Shown piece after piece: positions 8,633-17,710 of a DNA stretch of 64,000 bases (the first letter of the stretch is position 1; each line of letters starts with the position of its first letter). The notes under the pieces are model-generated. The model worked only from the letters and a program-made list of their open reading frames with translations, made no database searches and was not told where the DNA came from. Made by a program: the position numbers and the translations under genes. The DNA comes from an uncultured Collinsella sp. (lineage in GTDB: Bacteria > Actinomycetota > Coriobacteriia > Coriobacteriales > Coriobacteriaceae): the NCBI GenBank assembly GCA_958451615.1, contig CAUDQR010000003.1:1-64000 (forward strand), in the 5' to 3' direction.

Positions 8633-9406
8633 CTACATCGCCATTCCGCCGTCGACGCGCACGACCTCGCCCGTAATGTAAGCAGCCGCATCGCTCGCTA
8701 AAAAGCGCACCACGCCGGCCACTTCCTCGGGACGTGCCATGCGCTTAAGGGGAATCTGTTCCTCGGTTGCCGTACGCACCTTCTCCGAGAGCTTTGCCGT
8801 CATATCTGTCTCGACAAACCCGGGGGCGACCGCGTTCGCTCGTACGCCACGAGGCGCAAGCTCGCGCGCCACCGCCTTGGTAAGCCCTATCACGCCTGCC
8901 TTGGAAGCAGCGTAGTTGGCTTGCCCGGCATTGCCCATCAGGCCCACGACCGAGCTCATGTTGACGACGCAACCGCCGCGCTGGCGCATAAAGGTCTTGG
9001 TGAGCGCGCGCGTCATATTGAATGTTCCCTTGAGATTGACATCGAGCACGCGATTGAATGCGTCATCGCCCATGCGTATGAGCAGGCCATCGCGGGTGAT
9101 GCCGGCGTTGTTGACGAGCGCCCAAATGGAACCAAAGTCGTTGAGGACCGCTTCCACGCACGCGTTGACGGCAGCGGGATCGGTCACGTCGCATTGATAT
9201 GCGCGTGCCGTGGCGCCAACCGCCTCACAGGCTTCGCACGTCTTGCGCGCCGCATCGACGCTGCCGGCATAGACGACGGCGATATCAAAGCCGTCCTCCG
9301 CCAGACCGACAGCGCAGGCGCGGCCGATACCCCGCGAGCCGCCCGTGACCAGTGCCACGCGACGTGAGTCGTTGCGCTCGAGCGCGCCGTTGTTCAAGTT
9401 GCCCAT
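8633..9406 (-). CDS. fabG: 3-oxoacyl-ACP reductase FabG
   Basis: This 257-residue short-chain dehydrogenase reduces 3-oxoacyl-ACP with NADPH. The Rossmann motif TGGSRGIGRA follows an unusually long hydrophilic N-terminal extension of about 14 residues. NNAG appears near residue 100, the catalytic Ser is in MSSVVG and the YxxxK pair is in NYAASKAG. The C-terminus ITGEVVRVDGGMAM is classic FabG. Start at 9406 has GAAAGG upstream. It sits between fabD and fabF. Confidence 0.95.
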   Translation of the reverse strand: MGNLNNGALERNDSRRVALVTGGSRGIGRACAVGLAEDGFDIAVVYAGSVDAARKTCEACEAVGATARAYQCDVTDPAAVNACVEAVLNDFGSIWALVNNAGITRDGLLIRMGDDAFNRVLDVNLKGTFNMTRALTKTFMRQRGGCVVNMSSVVGLMGNAGQANYAASKAGVIGLTKAVARELAPRGVRANAVAPGFVETDMTAKLSEKVRTATEEQIPLKRMARPEEVAGVVRFLASDAAAYITGEVVRVDGGMAM

Positions 9407-9436
9407 GTCATTCCTTTCGGGTTACAGCCCTGTGGA

Positions 9437-10363
9437 CTATGCGAGCTCGTCGGCAATAGCTGCGACCTGCTCGGCCGTTTCGCACGAATACACGCGAACG
9501 TCGCTCAACGTACGCTTGACCAAGCCGGACAACGTTTTGCCAGGGCCGACCTCAATAAACGTATCGATGCCTTGATCCTGCAGAGCATGCAGCGTGTCGA
9601 CCCAGCGCACGGCATGACTCACCTGGTTGGCCAGCATCTCCGCTGCCGCCTGCGGGTCGGCCGGATAGGGCGCCGCTGTCATATTTGCCATAACAGGAAT
9701 CAGCAGCGGGGACGGCGCGTGACCGGCCTCGATATATGCAGCAAGGCCACAGGTCGCCTCGGCCATATAGGGGCTATGGAATGCACCCGACACCGCGACC
9801 TTCATGGCGCGACCGCCAGCCTCTTTCACTAGAACGTCGAGCTCCTGCAGCGCCTCGGGCGCTCCGGCCACAACCGTCTGCTGGGGGCTGTTGTAGTTGA
9901 CCGGCCAGCAGTCCTCGCCGGCCTGTTTTGCCAAGCCCTCGACCTGCGCCGCATCGAGTTTGATGACGGCGCGCATGCCGCCGGGGTGACGCTCGGCCGC
10001 CGTGGCCATCAATGCCGCACGCTCACATACGAGCTCAAAACCCGCTCGCGTATCGAACGCCCCCGCAAAGGTGAGCGCGGCGACCTCACCAAGCGAAAAA
10101 CCCGCACAGGCGGTAGGTACCACGCCGCGCTCACGCAGGGCGGCAGCCGCTGCCAGATCGTGAACGAACACGCACGGCTGCGTGTTCTCGGTCTGCGAGA
10201 GTTCCTCCTTGGAGGCGCTTCGGCACTGCTCACTGGTCCCCGGGCGCACCTCGTCGGCAATGGCGAACACCTCGGCGGCCGCCGGCGATGCCTCGATCAG
10301 GTCGACGCCCATCGCGGGGTGCTGGGCGCCCTGGCCGGCAAACAGAAACGCTACGCCACCCAT
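9437..10363 (-). CDS. fabD: Malonyl-CoA:ACP transacylase FabD
   Basis: The 308-residue enzyme loads malonyl groups on acyl carrier protein. FLFAGQGAQ opens the protein. The nucleophile serine lies in AGFSLGEVAAL (GHSLGE in most homologues, so the usual His before Ser is Phe here), and the catalytic His is in SGAFHSPYM. I choose the ATG at 10363 over the upstream GTG at 10369 for spacing to AAGGG. Its start overlaps the end of fabK by about 13 nt, suggesting coupled translation. Confidence 0.94.
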   Translation of the reverse strand: MGGVAFLFAGQGAQHPAMGVDLIEASPAAAEVFAIADEVRPGTSEQCRSASKEELSQTENTQPCVFVHDLAAAAALRERGVVPTACAGFSLGEVAALTFAGAFDTRAGFELVCERAALMATAAERHPGGMRAVIKLDAAQVEGLAKQAGEDCWPVNYNSPQQTVVAGAPEALQELDVLVKEAGGRAMKVAVSGAFHSPYMAEATCGLAAYIEAGHAPSPLLIPVMANMTAAPYPADPQAAAEMLANQVSHAVRWVDTLHALQDQGIDTFIEVGPGKTLSGLVKRTLSDVRVYSCETAEQVAAIADELA

Positions 10364-11295
10364 GCGCACGCACCCTTCAGGACGTGCTCGGCGCCATCGA
10401 CCAGGTCGTCAACGATTTCACGTGCGCTTTGGCGCTCGTTGACCATGCCGGCAATCTGTCCACACAAAAACGAGCCCTCTTCGTAATTGCCGTCCTTGGC
10501 GGCCTTGCGAAGGGCGCCCGTGCCCATGGCCCCGAGCTCCTCGACGCTTACGCCCGCCGCCTCGCTCTTGGCGTAGGCGTTGGTGAAGGGGCTCTTGAGG
10601 GCACGCACCGGGTGTCCCGTCGAGCGGCCGGTCGCACGCGTCGAGGTGTCGTTGGCCTTCAGAACCATCTCCTTGTACTGCTCCGATACGGTGCACTCAT
10701 CTGCGATCAGAAAGCGCGTACCCACCTGCACGCCGGCGGCGCCCAGCATAAAGGCGGCCGCCACGCCGCGGCCATCGGCGATACCGCCAGCCGCAACCAC
10801 GGGAATATCGACCGCATCGACAACCTGCGGCACCAGTGCCATCGTCGAGGTCTCGCCAATATGGCCGCCTGATTCGGTACCCTCGGCAACCACGGCAGTG
10901 GCTCCACGACGCGCCACGAGGCGCGCCAGCGCCACCGAGGCAACGACCGGGATGACCTTGATGCCCGCCTCGTTCCACGCCTTCATGTACTTGGTGGGAT
11001 TGCCGGCACCCGTCACGACGACCGGTACCCGCTCGTCAATCACGACCCGCGCGACCTCGTCGGCAAACGGGCTCATGAGCATGACGTTGACGCCAAAGGG
11101 CTTATCCGTCCTGGCGCGCAGCTCATGAATCTGGTCGCGCAGCCAGTTGGCGTCGGCGTTCATGGCCGCGATAATCCCTAAGCCGCCCGCCTCGGACACT
11201 GCGGACGCCAGCGAGGCGTCGGCGATCCAGGCCATACCGCCCTGGAACACGGGCTTTTCGATGCCGAGTAGATCGCAGAGAGGAGTCTTGAGCAT
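10351..11295 (-). CDS. fabK: Enoyl-ACP reductase FabK (FMN-dependent)
   Basis: The 314-residue TIM-barrel flavoprotein belongs to the nitronate monooxygenase/2-nitropropane dioxygenase-like group used as FabK in many Gram-positives. Typical stretches are PVFQGGMAWIAD, GGLGIIAAMNAD, VAEGTESGGHIGE and VVAAGGIADGRG, covering the FMN phosphate site and the His within SGGHIG. Its position between acpP and fabD supports the FabK assignment over a catabolic oxygenase. No FabI is seen in this operon. It follows acpP by 2 nt. Confidence 0.93.
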   Translation of the reverse strand: MLKTPLCDLLGIEKPVFQGGMAWIADASLASAVSEAGGLGIIAAMNADANWLRDQIHELRARTDKPFGVNVMLMSPFADEVARVVIDERVPVVVTGAGNPTKYMKAWNEAGIKVIPVVASVALARLVARRGATAVVAEGTESGGHIGETSTMALVPQVVDAVDIPVVAAGGIADGRGVAAAFMLGAAGVQVGTRFLIADECTVSEQYKEMVLKANDTSTRATGRSTGHPVRALKSPFTNAYAKSEAAGVSVEELGAMGTGALRKAAKDGNYEEGSFLCGQIAGMVNERQSAREIVDDLVDGAEHVLKGACAWVA

Positions 11296-11297
11296 CT

Positions 11298-11534
11298 CTA
11301 CTTCTCCAATGCCGCCTCGACCGTATCGGCGAACTCGCCGACCGTCTTGGGGTTCTCCTCGGTATCGAGCTGGATGCCAAACTCGTCCTCAACGGCGACG
11401 AGGATCTCGACGGTGCCCAGACTGTCGAGACCAATCTCCTCGAGCGTGGACTCGGGCTTCATCTCGACATCGTCAAGACCGGCGGTCTCGCGGATAACAT
11501 CGCAAACGCGCTCGAAGGTCTTCTGATCTGCCAT
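11298..11534 (-). CDS. acpP: Acyl carrier protein
   Basis: The 78-residue acidic helical protein carries the phosphopantetheine serine in LDSLGTVEILVAVE (the DSL motif). It holds growing acyl chains for all Fab enzymes encoded here. The gene lies second in the operon after fabH and just before fabK. Normal length, no oddities. Confidence 0.96.
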   Translation of the reverse strand: MADQKTFERVCDVIRETAGLDDVEMKPESTLEEIGLDSLGTVEILVAVEDEFGIQLDTEENPKTVGEFADTVEAALEK

Positions 11535-11586
11535 GGTAGTTCTCCTTTGTTTGTGCCCTAGGGGCGTTTTTATTTCCTATGTGCGA

Positions 11587-12546
11587 CTACTTCCAACGAA
11601 GTAGATAGCCACCTATATCCAGACCGGCGCCAAATCCAACGAGGGTGATGGTGTCGCCCGTGTGAAGTGCACCGGCGTTTGCCAGCCGGTCGAGGGCAAG
11701 CGGAATGCATGCGCTCGAAATGTTGCCGGTCTCGCGCAGCGTTCGAACCACGCGCTTGTCTGGCACACCGAGGCGCTTGACCGCCTGACTCAGGATTCGT
11801 TCGTTAGCCTGATGGAATACAAAATGGTCGATGTCCTCGACCGAAATGCCCGCATCGCTCGCAAGCTTATGGACCGTGTCGCAAATCGCGTTGACGCCGA
11901 ACTTGAACACGCGGCGGCCATTCATGGACAGCACGCTCTCGCTATCTGCGGAGGCCTTAAACGGCGAGGTGCCGACCAGACCGGGAACGCACAACGTCTC
12001 GACGTCGGGCGCCGTCGAAAGCTCAACGGCAAGGGGGCTGTCTCCCCCAGCCTCAATCACCGCGGCGCCTGCCCCATCGCCAAAGAGCACACAGGTGGCG
12101 CGGTCGGTCCAGTCGAGCGCGCGCGTCATCTGCTCGGCGGCAACGACAAGCACATGCTTGGCTCGTCCTCGGGCGATATAGCCCTCGGCAACATCGAGCG
12201 CAAATACGAAGCCGGCGCAGGCAGCCGAGACATCGAAGGCAGGGCACGTCGCGCCCAGTCGCTCAGCAACGGCACACGCCTCGGCGGGAACAAGGTGGTC
12301 ACCCGTCGTCGTCGAGCAGACGATCAGATCCAACTGGCTCGCGTCGATTCCGGACACCTGAAGTGCCCGCTCGCTCGCCGCTACGGCAAGGTCGTCAAGT
12401 GACTCGGTGGTGCAGACGTGGCGACTCTTAATACCTGTGCGGGTAAAAATCCACTCATCCGAGGTATCGAGGAACTCGGACAGCTCGTCATTGGAAACAC
12501 TGCGCTTAGGAAGCGCCGAGCCTGTTCCAAGAATCGTGAAACCCAT
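11587..12546 (-). CDS. fabH: 3-oxoacyl-ACP synthase III (FabH)
   Basis: The 319-residue initiating condensing enzyme joins a CoA primer to malonyl-ACP. The triad is clear: Cys in DVSAACAGFVF, His in FVFHQANERI, Asn in RETGNISSA. The start at 12546 (MGFTILGTGSALPKRS) has AAAGGAGG well placed; upstream codons in the frame are spurious. It is the first gene of the ten-gene fatty-acid operon, so the region at 12547-12720 should hold the operon promoter. That region contains two similar GTTAAC-type motifs (see 12563-12630) that may be an operator. Confidence 0.96.
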   Translation of the reverse strand: MGFTILGTGSALPKRSVSNDELSEFLDTSDEWIFTRTGIKSRHVCTTESLDDLAVAASERALQVSGIDASQLDLIVCSTTTGDHLVPAEACAVAERLGATCPAFDVSAACAGFVFALDVAEGYIARGRAKHVLVVAAEQMTRALDWTDRATCVLFGDGAGAAVIEAGGDSPLAVELSTAPDVETLCVPGLVGTSPFKASADSESVLSMNGRRVFKFGVNAICDTVHKLASDAGISVEDIDHFVFHQANERILSQAVKRLGVPDKRVVRTLRETGNISSACIPLALDRLANAGALHTGDTITLVGFGAGLDIGGYLLRWK

Positions 12547-12562
12547 CACTAACCTCCTTTGA

Positions 12563-12630
12563 GTTGTTGACGTGTTTACATCGACCAAGAGAGGATAGCG
12601 CATTTCAGTCGTTGTTAACGTGTTAACATT
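12563..12630. promoter_or_regulatory. Twin putative operator between fabH and birA
   Basis: GTTGTTGACGTGTTTACATC (12563-12582) and GTTGTTAACGTGTTAACATT (12611-12630) agree at 17 of 20 positions, repeated 48 bp apart. The second contains the near-palindrome GTTAACGTGTTAAC. Placement in the only spacer before both fabH (minus) and birA (plus) suggests a shared regulator. The local BirA lacks a DNA-binding domain, so the regulator must be encoded elsewhere. Confidence 0.55.
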
Positions 12631-12720
12631 AAATTGTCCAAATGCGACAAAGGCTTCACATTGTGTCTCTCTCGACACTATTGCGTTATTCACTTATTCA
12701 TTAAGGAGGTAGCAGCCGTT

Positions 12721-13497
12721 ATGGATGCCAAATTAACGATAGTCGACGTAACCGGATCGACCAACGATGACCTGCTCGAAGCAGGAAAACAGGGAGCGCC
12801 GCACGGCACAGGACTTGCCGCCCGGGCTCAGACAGCAGGACGCGGCCGGCGCGGCCACAAGTGGGATTCAACCGCCGGCAACCTATTGCTTTCGATTGTC
12901 CTGCGTCCATGCGTTAATCCTGCGAAGTACTCTGGTCTTGCTGCCGTCAGCGGCCTAGCGGTGCTCGAGGCGCTCGAAAAACAGGGTCTTGCAAACGAGA
13001 TTGGCCTCAAATGGCCCAACGACCTGGTCGCGCGTGGACGCAAACTCGGCGGCATTCTGGTCGAGGCCGCACGCGATAACGAAGGCAAACCTTTCGCCGT
13101 CTGTGGCATTGGTGTCAATGTGAACTATGCGCCCCAAGAGGTGCCCGATGGCGGCCTGCCGGCAATCGGTCTCTCGGACCTTAACGAGAACGTTCCAGCT
13201 GTCGACATGCTCCTCGATGAGGTCTATCACGCAGTTATAGACGCTATAGATGCCTGGGCAGAACGCCTCAACGCCATGGAAGAAAACACCGGACCGCTCG
13301 CGCCCGTCCACGGCGAATATGTCGCTCACCTCAATTGGATTGGAAAGCACGTTATCGCCCGCTCCCCTGCCGGTGACGAGCTGGCGCGAGGCATCTTTAA
13401 AACGGTCGATGGCTTTGGTCGTGCGTGCATCGAAACAAAAGACGGCTTGCGATCCTTCCATTTTGAGGAAGCGTCATTGCGCCCCTTGAGTGAGTAG
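12721..13497 (+). CDS. birA: Biotin-[acetyl-CoA-carboxylase] ligase (monofunctional BirA)
   Basis: The 258-residue enzyme activates biotin as biotinyl-AMP and attaches it to AccB. Catalytic signatures are GSTNDDLLEAG, AQTAGRGRRGHKW (biotinyl-AMP loop) and KWPNDLV. It starts directly with the catalytic domain and has no N-terminal winged helix, so unlike E. coli BirA it should not repress transcription (group I ligase). AAGGAGG lies 12 nt before the ATG. A C-terminal SH3-like part is present (VIARSPAGDELARGIFKTVD). It is divergent from the fatty-acid operon encoding its substrate. Confidence 0.94.
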   Translation: MDAKLTIVDVTGSTNDDLLEAGKQGAPHGTGLAARAQTAGRGRRGHKWDSTAGNLLLSIVLRPCVNPAKYSGLAAVSGLAVLEALEKQGLANEIGLKWPNDLVARGRKLGGILVEAARDNEGKPFAVCGIGVNVNYAPQEVPDGGLPAIGLSDLNENVPAVDMLLDEVYHAVIDAIDAWAERLNAMEENTGPLAPVHGEYVAHLNWIGKHVIARSPAGDELARGIFKTVDGFGRACIETKDGLRSFHFEEASLRPLSE

Positions 13498-13556
13498 GTC
13501 GCCACAGCCAGCCGCTCGGCAGCCTTACCCGGCGATCCAAACCCATCATGCAAAAC

Positions 13557-13595
13557 AAAAGGGCCCCGCTACCGTAACGGCAGCGGGGCCCTTTA
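13557..13595. terminator. Bidirectional terminator between birA and rpsJ
   Basis: AAAAGGGCCCCGCT, an 11-nt loop, AGCGGGGCCCTTT forms a perfect 10-bp GC-rich stem with A and T tracts on both sides. It serves the convergent birA (plus) and rpsJ (minus). Confidence 0.9.
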
Positions 13596-13613
13596 AGCTA
13601 TGAGCGATATCGC

Positions 13614-13922
13614 TTAGAGCTTGATGTCGATGTCGACGCCAGCGGGGAGGTCGAGACGCATAAGCGAATCAACGGTGCCCGAGGTGGGGTCGAGGATGTC
13701 GATGAGGCGCTTGTGGGTGCGCATCTCGAACTGCTCACGGGAGTCCTTGTTCACGTGCGGCGAGCGGATAACCGTGTACAGGTTGCGCTCGGTGGGCAGG
13801 GGGACAGGACCGGAAACGCGAGCGCCGGTCTTCTGAGCGGTCTCGACGATGAGCTTCGCGGACTGATCGACGACCTCGTGATCATAGCCCTTGAGGCGAA
13901 TGCGGATCTTCTGGGTAGCCAA
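13614..13922 (-). CDS. rpsJ: 30S ribosomal protein S10
   Basis: The 102-residue sequence is typical S10/Nus[19 protein letters not shown] at the start, [19 protein letters not shown] in the middle and [20 protein letters not shown] near the end. It serves in the small subunit and in NusG-linked antitermination. Here it follows fusA at a 60-bp distance rather than tuf, because tuf lies separately near the tRNA genes at 60-61 kb. The bidirectional terminator at 13557-13595 follows. Confidence 0.98.
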   Translation of the reverse strand: MATQKIRIRLKGYDHEVVDQSAKLIVETAQKTGARVSGPVPLPTERNLYTVIRSPHVNKDSREQFEMRTHKRLIDILDPTSGTVDSLMRLDLPAGVDIDIKL

Positions 13923-13982
13923 CTTAAACCTCCAAAGAGTGAGAGAGATGCTCTCGCGGATTACGTAACAGGGAGCTCGAAC

Positions 13983-16082
13983 TTAGGCGTTCTTGCTCAT
14001 GACCTCGTCCACGATGGACTTGGGCGCGGGCTCATAAGAGTCGAACTGCATCGTGTAGGATGCACGGCCCTGGGTCTGGGAGCGAAGGTCGGTAGCGTAA
14101 CCGAACATCTCGCCCAGCGGCACCTTGGCACGGATGAGCTTGCTGTTCTTGCGATCCTCCATGCCCTCGATCTTGCCGCGGCGACCGGAGAGGTTGCCCA
14201 TAACGTCGCCCATGTACTGCTCGGGGGTCTCGACCTCGACAGCCATGATCGGCTCGAGCAGCTGCGGGTCGGACTTCTTGAGGGCGTCCTTGATAGCCAT
14301 GGAACCGGCGATCTTGAAGGCGGCCTCGGAGGAGTCGACCTCGTGGTAAGAACCGTCGAACAGGGTGACCTTAACGTCGAGGACCGGGAAGCCGGCGATA
14401 ACACCGGTGTTCAGGGCCTCCTGGATGCCCTTGTCGATGGACGGGATGTACTCCTTAGGCACGACGCCGCCGACGATAGCGTTGACGAACTCGTAGCCGA
14501 AGCCCTCCTCCATCTTCTCGAGCTTGATGACGGCGTGGCCGTACTGACCGCGACCGCCGGACTGACGGACGAACTTGCCCTCAGCCTTCTCGACGTCGTG
14601 ACCAGCGGTCTCGCGGTAGGCAACCTGGGGCTTACCGACGTTAGCGTCAACCTTGAACTCGCGGAGCAGACGGTCGACGATGATCTCGAGGTGCAGCTCG
14701 CCCATGCCGGCGATGATGGTCTGGCCGGTCTCGTGGTTGGTGGACACCTGGAAGGTCGGGTCCTCCTCGGCGAGCTTGGTCAGAGCCAGGGACATCTTGT
14801 CCTGCTCGGCCTTGGTCTTGGGCTCGATGGCAACGTCAATAACGGGCTTAGCGAACTCGATCTTCTCGAGGACGATCTCCTTGCCCTCGGCGCACAGGGT
14901 GTCACCGGTGGTGGAGTTCTTGAAGCCGACGCAAGCGACGATGTCGCCGGCGGCAGCGTCGTCACGGTCGATACGCTCGGCGGCGTTCATCTCGAGGATG
15001 CGGCCGAGGCGCTCGCGCTGACCGTTGGAAGCGTTGACAACGTAGGAGCCGGACTCGGCGCGGCCGGAGTAAACGCGGACGTAGGTGAGCTTACCGACGA
15101 ACGGGTCGGTCATGATCTTGAAGACCAGGCCGGAGAAGGGCTCGTCGAAGGAAGGATGACGCTGAATCTCCTCGCCGGTGTCCGGATCGGTACCGGTGAC
15201 GGCCTCGACGTCAAGCGGGCTGGGCAGGTAGTCGACGACAGCGTCGAGCAGCTCCTGAACGCCCTTGTTCTTGTAGGCGGAACCCACGAAGACGAGGTTG
15301 AGCTCGTTGGCCAGAACGCCCTTGCGCAGAGCAGCCTTGAGCTCCTCGACGGTGAAGTCCTCCTCCATGAGGATCTTCTCCATGAGCTCGTCGTCAAAGC
15401 TGGCAGCAGCGTCGAGGAGCTCCTCGCGCTTGGTGGCAGCGATGTCGGCAAACTCAGCCGGGATCTCGTCCATCGGCTCGGGGTAGGTCATGCCCTTCTC
15501 GTCGGCCTTGAAGTCCCATGCAGTCATGGTGACCAGGTCGATGACGCCCCAGAAGTTGTCCTCGGCGCCCATCGGGACCTGAGCGGCCACGGCGTTGGCG
15601 TCGAGACGATCCTTCATGGTCTCGATAGCGTTGAAGAAGTCAGCGCCCACGCGGTCATACTTGTTGATGAAGGCGATGCGGGGGACGTTGAAGGTAGAAG
15701 CCTGACGCCAAACGGTCTCAGACTGGGGCTGAACGCCGGCAACGGCGTCGAAGACGGCGACAGCGCCATCGAGGACGCGCAGGCAGCGCTCGACCTCGGC
15801 GGTGAAGTCAACGTGGCCCGGGGTGTCGATGATCTGGATGCGGTAGTCCTTACCGTCCTTGTTCCAGAAGCACGTGGTAGCAGCGGAGGTAATGGTTACG
15901 CCGCGCTCCTGCTCCTGAACCATCCAGTCCATGGTAGCAGCGCCCTCATGGACCTCACCGATCTTGTGGGTCTTACCGGTGTAGTAAAGAATACGCTCGG
16001 TCGTGGTGGTCTTACCGGCATCGATGTGGGCCATGATGCCGATGTTACGGGTATCGGAAAGCTTGTACTTAGGCTTAGCCAT
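13983..16082 (-). CDS. fusA: Elongation factor G
   Basis: The 699-residue translocase GTPase shows G1 [14 protein letters not shown]3 DTPGHVDF and G4 [10 protein letters not shown], then domains II-V (domain IV with [10 protein letters not shown]). It drives ribosomal translocation and, with RRF, recycling. Third gene of the str cluster, 19 bp after rpsG. Long antisense open frames over it are a by-product of biased codon use. Confidence 0.98.
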   Translation of the reverse strand: MAKPKYKLSDTRNIGIMAHIDAGKTTTTERILYYTGKTHKIGEVHEGAATMDWMVQEQERGVTITSAATTCFWNKDGKDYRIQIIDTPGHVDFTAEVERCLRVLDGAVAVFDAVAGVQPQSETVWRQASTFNVPRIAFINKYDRVGADFFNAIETMKDRLDANAVAAQVPMGAEDNFWGVIDLVTMTAWDFKADEKGMTYPEPMDEIPAEFADIAATKREELLDAAASFDDELMEKILMEEDFTVEELKAALRKGVLANELNLVFVGSAYKNKGVQELLDAVVDYLPSPLDVEAVTGTDPDTGEEIQRHPSFDEPFSGLVFKIMTDPFVGKLTYVRVYSGRAESGSYVVNASNGQRERLGRILEMNAAERIDRDDAAAGDIVACVGFKNSTTGDTLCAEGKEIVLEKIEFAKPVIDVAIEPKTKAEQDKMSLALTKLAEEDPTFQVSTNHETGQTIIAGMGELHLEIIVDRLLREFKVDANVGKPQVAYRETAGHDVEKAEGKFVRQSGGRGQYGHAVIKLEKMEEGFGYEFVNAIVGGVVPKEYIPSIDKGIQEALNTGVIAGFPVLDVKVTLFDGSYHEVDSSEAAFKIAGSMAIKDALKKSDPQLLEPIMAVEVETPEQYMGDVMGNLSGRRGKIEGMEDRKNSKLIRAKVPLGEMFGYATDLRSQTQGRASYTMQFDSYEPAPKSIVDEVMSKNA

Positions 16083-16101
16083 GTTAGTTCCTTACCTTAA
16101 C

Positions 16102-16575
16102 TTACCAACGATAGTGAGAGAACGCGCGGTTGGCCTCGGCCATCTTGAAGACGTCCTCACGCTTCTTGACGGAAGCGCCCAGGCCGTTGGAGGCGTCGAG
16201 GATCTCGTTGGCGAGACGCTCGGCCATGGTCTTCTCCTTGCGAGCGCGGGAGAAGTTGACGATCCAGCGGATACCCAGAGCGGTGGAACGACGGGAGTTG
16301 ACCTCCATCGGGACCTGATAGGTAGCGCCACCGACACGCTTGGGCTTAACCTCGAGCGTGGGCTTGACGTTGTCCATAGCCTTCTTGAAGGTAGCGAGAG
16401 CGTCGCCACCCTCGGACTTCTCGGCAACGATCTCGAAAGCGGTGTAAACGATGCGCTCAGCGGTGGCCTTCTTGCCGTCAAGAAGGACCTTGTTGATGAG
16501 CTGAGTCACCAGGCGGTTGTTGTAAACGGCGTCAGGCTGAACCTCACGACGATTAGCTGCTGCACGACGCGGCAT
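16102..16575 (-). CDS. rpsG: 30S ribosomal protein S7
   Basis: The 157-residue protein is a clear S7: [18 protein letters not shown] at the start, [19 protein letters not shown] and [19 protein letters not shown] later. It binds the 3' major domain of 16S rRNA and nucleates head assembly. It sits between rpsL and fusA in the standard str order. Confidence 0.98.
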   Translation of the reverse strand: MPRRAAANRREVQPDAVYNNRLVTQLINKVLLDGKKATAERIVYTAFEIVAEKSEGGDALATFKKAMDNVKPTLEVKPKRVGGATYQVPMEVNSRRSTALGIRWIVNFSRARKEKTMAERLANEILDASNGLGASVKKREDVFKMAEANRAFSHYRW

Positions 16576-16649
16576 GTGAAATCTCCTTAAGTGTCTACCG
16601 TGCGGCGCTCAAGACGGCACACGGCGAAAGTATCAAAACGTTATCTGGC

Positions 16650-17027
16650 TTATTTAGCCTTGGGGCGCTTAGCACCGTACTTGGAACGGGCCTGCATACG
16701 GTTCTGGACCGGAGCAGCGTCGTAGGCGCCACGGATGACGTGATAACGGACACCAGGGAGGTCACGGACACGACCGCCGCGGACGAGCACGATGGAGTGC
16801 TCCTGCAGGTTGTGGCCCTCACCCGGGATGTAAGCAGTAACTTCGATGCCGTTGACAAGGCGAACACGGGCAACCTTACGAAGAGCCGAGTTCGGCTTCT
16901 TGGGGCTCGTGGTGAAGACGCGGGTGCACACGCCGCGCTTCTGGGAGTTGTGCTGCAGAGCAGCGTTCTTGGACTTCTTGGGCACGGAACGACGGCCCTG
17001 GCGAACCAGCTGGTTAATAGTAGGCAA
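16650..17027 (-). CDS. rpsL: 30S ribosomal protein S12 (TTG start)
   Basis: The 125-residue S12 shows [12 protein letters not shown], the [15 protein letters not shown] stretch around the streptomycin-site lysine and [16 protein letters not shown]. The initiator appears to be TTG at 17025-17027, with AAGGAG placed 6-7 nt upstream and no nearby ATG in frame. First gene of the str cluster; a TTGACG-N17-TATCCT promoter lies upstream. Confidence 0.97.
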   Translation of the reverse strand: MPTINQLVRQGRRSVPKKSKNAALQHNSQKRGVCTRVFTTSPKKPNSALRKVARVRLVNGIEVTAYIPGEGHNLQEHSIVLVRGGRVRDLPGVRYHVIRGAYDAAPVQNRMQARSKYGAKRPKAK

Positions 17028-17120
17028 AGCGTACTCCTTCTCGAATGATTCCAGCTTTCTGTAAAGTGCAACGGCTTGAATCGAGGGGTCAGCATCCCCC
17101 TACGAAACACGCAGTTCGAT

Positions 17121-17149
17121 AGGATACGTGGCGTTAGCTGTGCCGTCAA
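17121..17149 (-). promoter_or_regulatory. Promoter of the rpsL-rpsG-fusA-rpsJ cluster
   Basis: On the minus strand TTGACG, a 17-nt spacer and TATCCT form a good housekeeping promoter about 95 bp before the rpsL start. Confidence 0.7.
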
Positions 17150-17233
17150 CAGACCACGCCGCCGGGCGTATCCCAAAATTGGCACATTTCCGCAAAGCCT
17201 ACACAAAAGGAATCCCCTCCTGTGCGCGGGGGG

Positions 17234-17374
17234 CGGATTCCCGGGCCGGGCGGCGCAGGGGTTAAGTTTGCTGCTCTACAGTCCTGGCTCGCACGGAGGC
17301 CACATTAAGTGGCCTCCGGCTCGTGCGGAACTCGCGACAATCTTAACCCCTGCGCCGCCCGGCCCGGGAATCCG
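17234..17374. repeat. Hairpin family A, copy 2, inside perfect 33-bp inverted arms
   Basis: Outer arms 17234-17266 and 17342-17374 are perfect reverse complements (33 bp, very GC-rich, ending GGTTAAG/CTTAACC). Within the 75-nt centre sits the family core: GGAGGCCAC (17295-17303), loop ATTAA, GTGGCCTCC (17309-17317), a GGCTC bulge and an outer CGCAC/GTGCG step. The outer arms have no similarity to those of copy 3, although the core does. The spacer holds no gene. Confidence 0.85.
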
Positions 17375-17400
17375 ACGTGCTCGTCGGGGCAACGTTACCT

Positions 17401-17428
17401 GCCAAAAAGGGACAGGTTTATTTTGGTC
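17401..17428 (+). repeat. 28-bp inverted repeat, left bracket of the ECF sigma module
   Basis: The sequence begins GCCAAAAAGGGACAGG and ends TTTATTTTGGTC. It is repeated without mismatch in opposite orientation at 19353-19380, so the pair encloses the anti-sigma and sigma genes. The GGGACAGG core resembles the other palindromes of this window. Confidence 0.85.
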
Positions 17429-17504
17429 AGTTTTATCTGGGGAAACGTCGCGCTCCAACGGTGATCTGCTCTCACCTGTCGCATGGAAATCGGCGGCGCT
17501 TTCG

Positions 17505-17625
17505 GAAGTATGCGGCAAATTCTGGACCCGCCGAGCGCACCGGGGTTTTGCGATAATAAACCCGCAGGTAGAGCGCTTGAGCATATACGGTGTGGTCGAC
17601 CCATCAAGATTTTGCCGCATACTTC
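17505..17625. repeat. Separated inverted repeat GAAGTATGCGGCAAA
   Basis: GAAGTATGCGGCAAATTCT (17505-17523) and the reverse complement of GAAGTATGCGGCAAAATCT (17607-17625) agree at 17 of 19 positions, with 83 nt between them. It lies in the gene-free stretch between the left 28-bp repeat and the anti-sigma gene. No open frame with recognisable product is present. Confidence 0.6.
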
Positions 17626-17670
17626 AGGAATGCAGGCGAATATCGTGCGGTCTAACCGCCCATTTACCGC

Positions 17671-17705
17671 AAAGAAGGCCGCTTCCCCTAGTAGAAAGCG
17701 GCCCC
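17671..17705 (-). terminator. Terminator of the sigma/anti-sigma operon
   Basis: Minus strand GGCCGCTTTC, loop, GAAGCGGCC followed by TTCTTT lies directly after the anti-sigma stop codon (17711). Confidence 0.8.
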
Positions 17706-17710
17706 AAATC

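Noticed and set aside
13713-16100. A plus-strand open frame of about 795 codons opposite fusA and rpsJ
   Set aside because: Same shadow effect; the minus-strand genes are unambiguous and no ribosome-binding site or motif supports the antisense frame.
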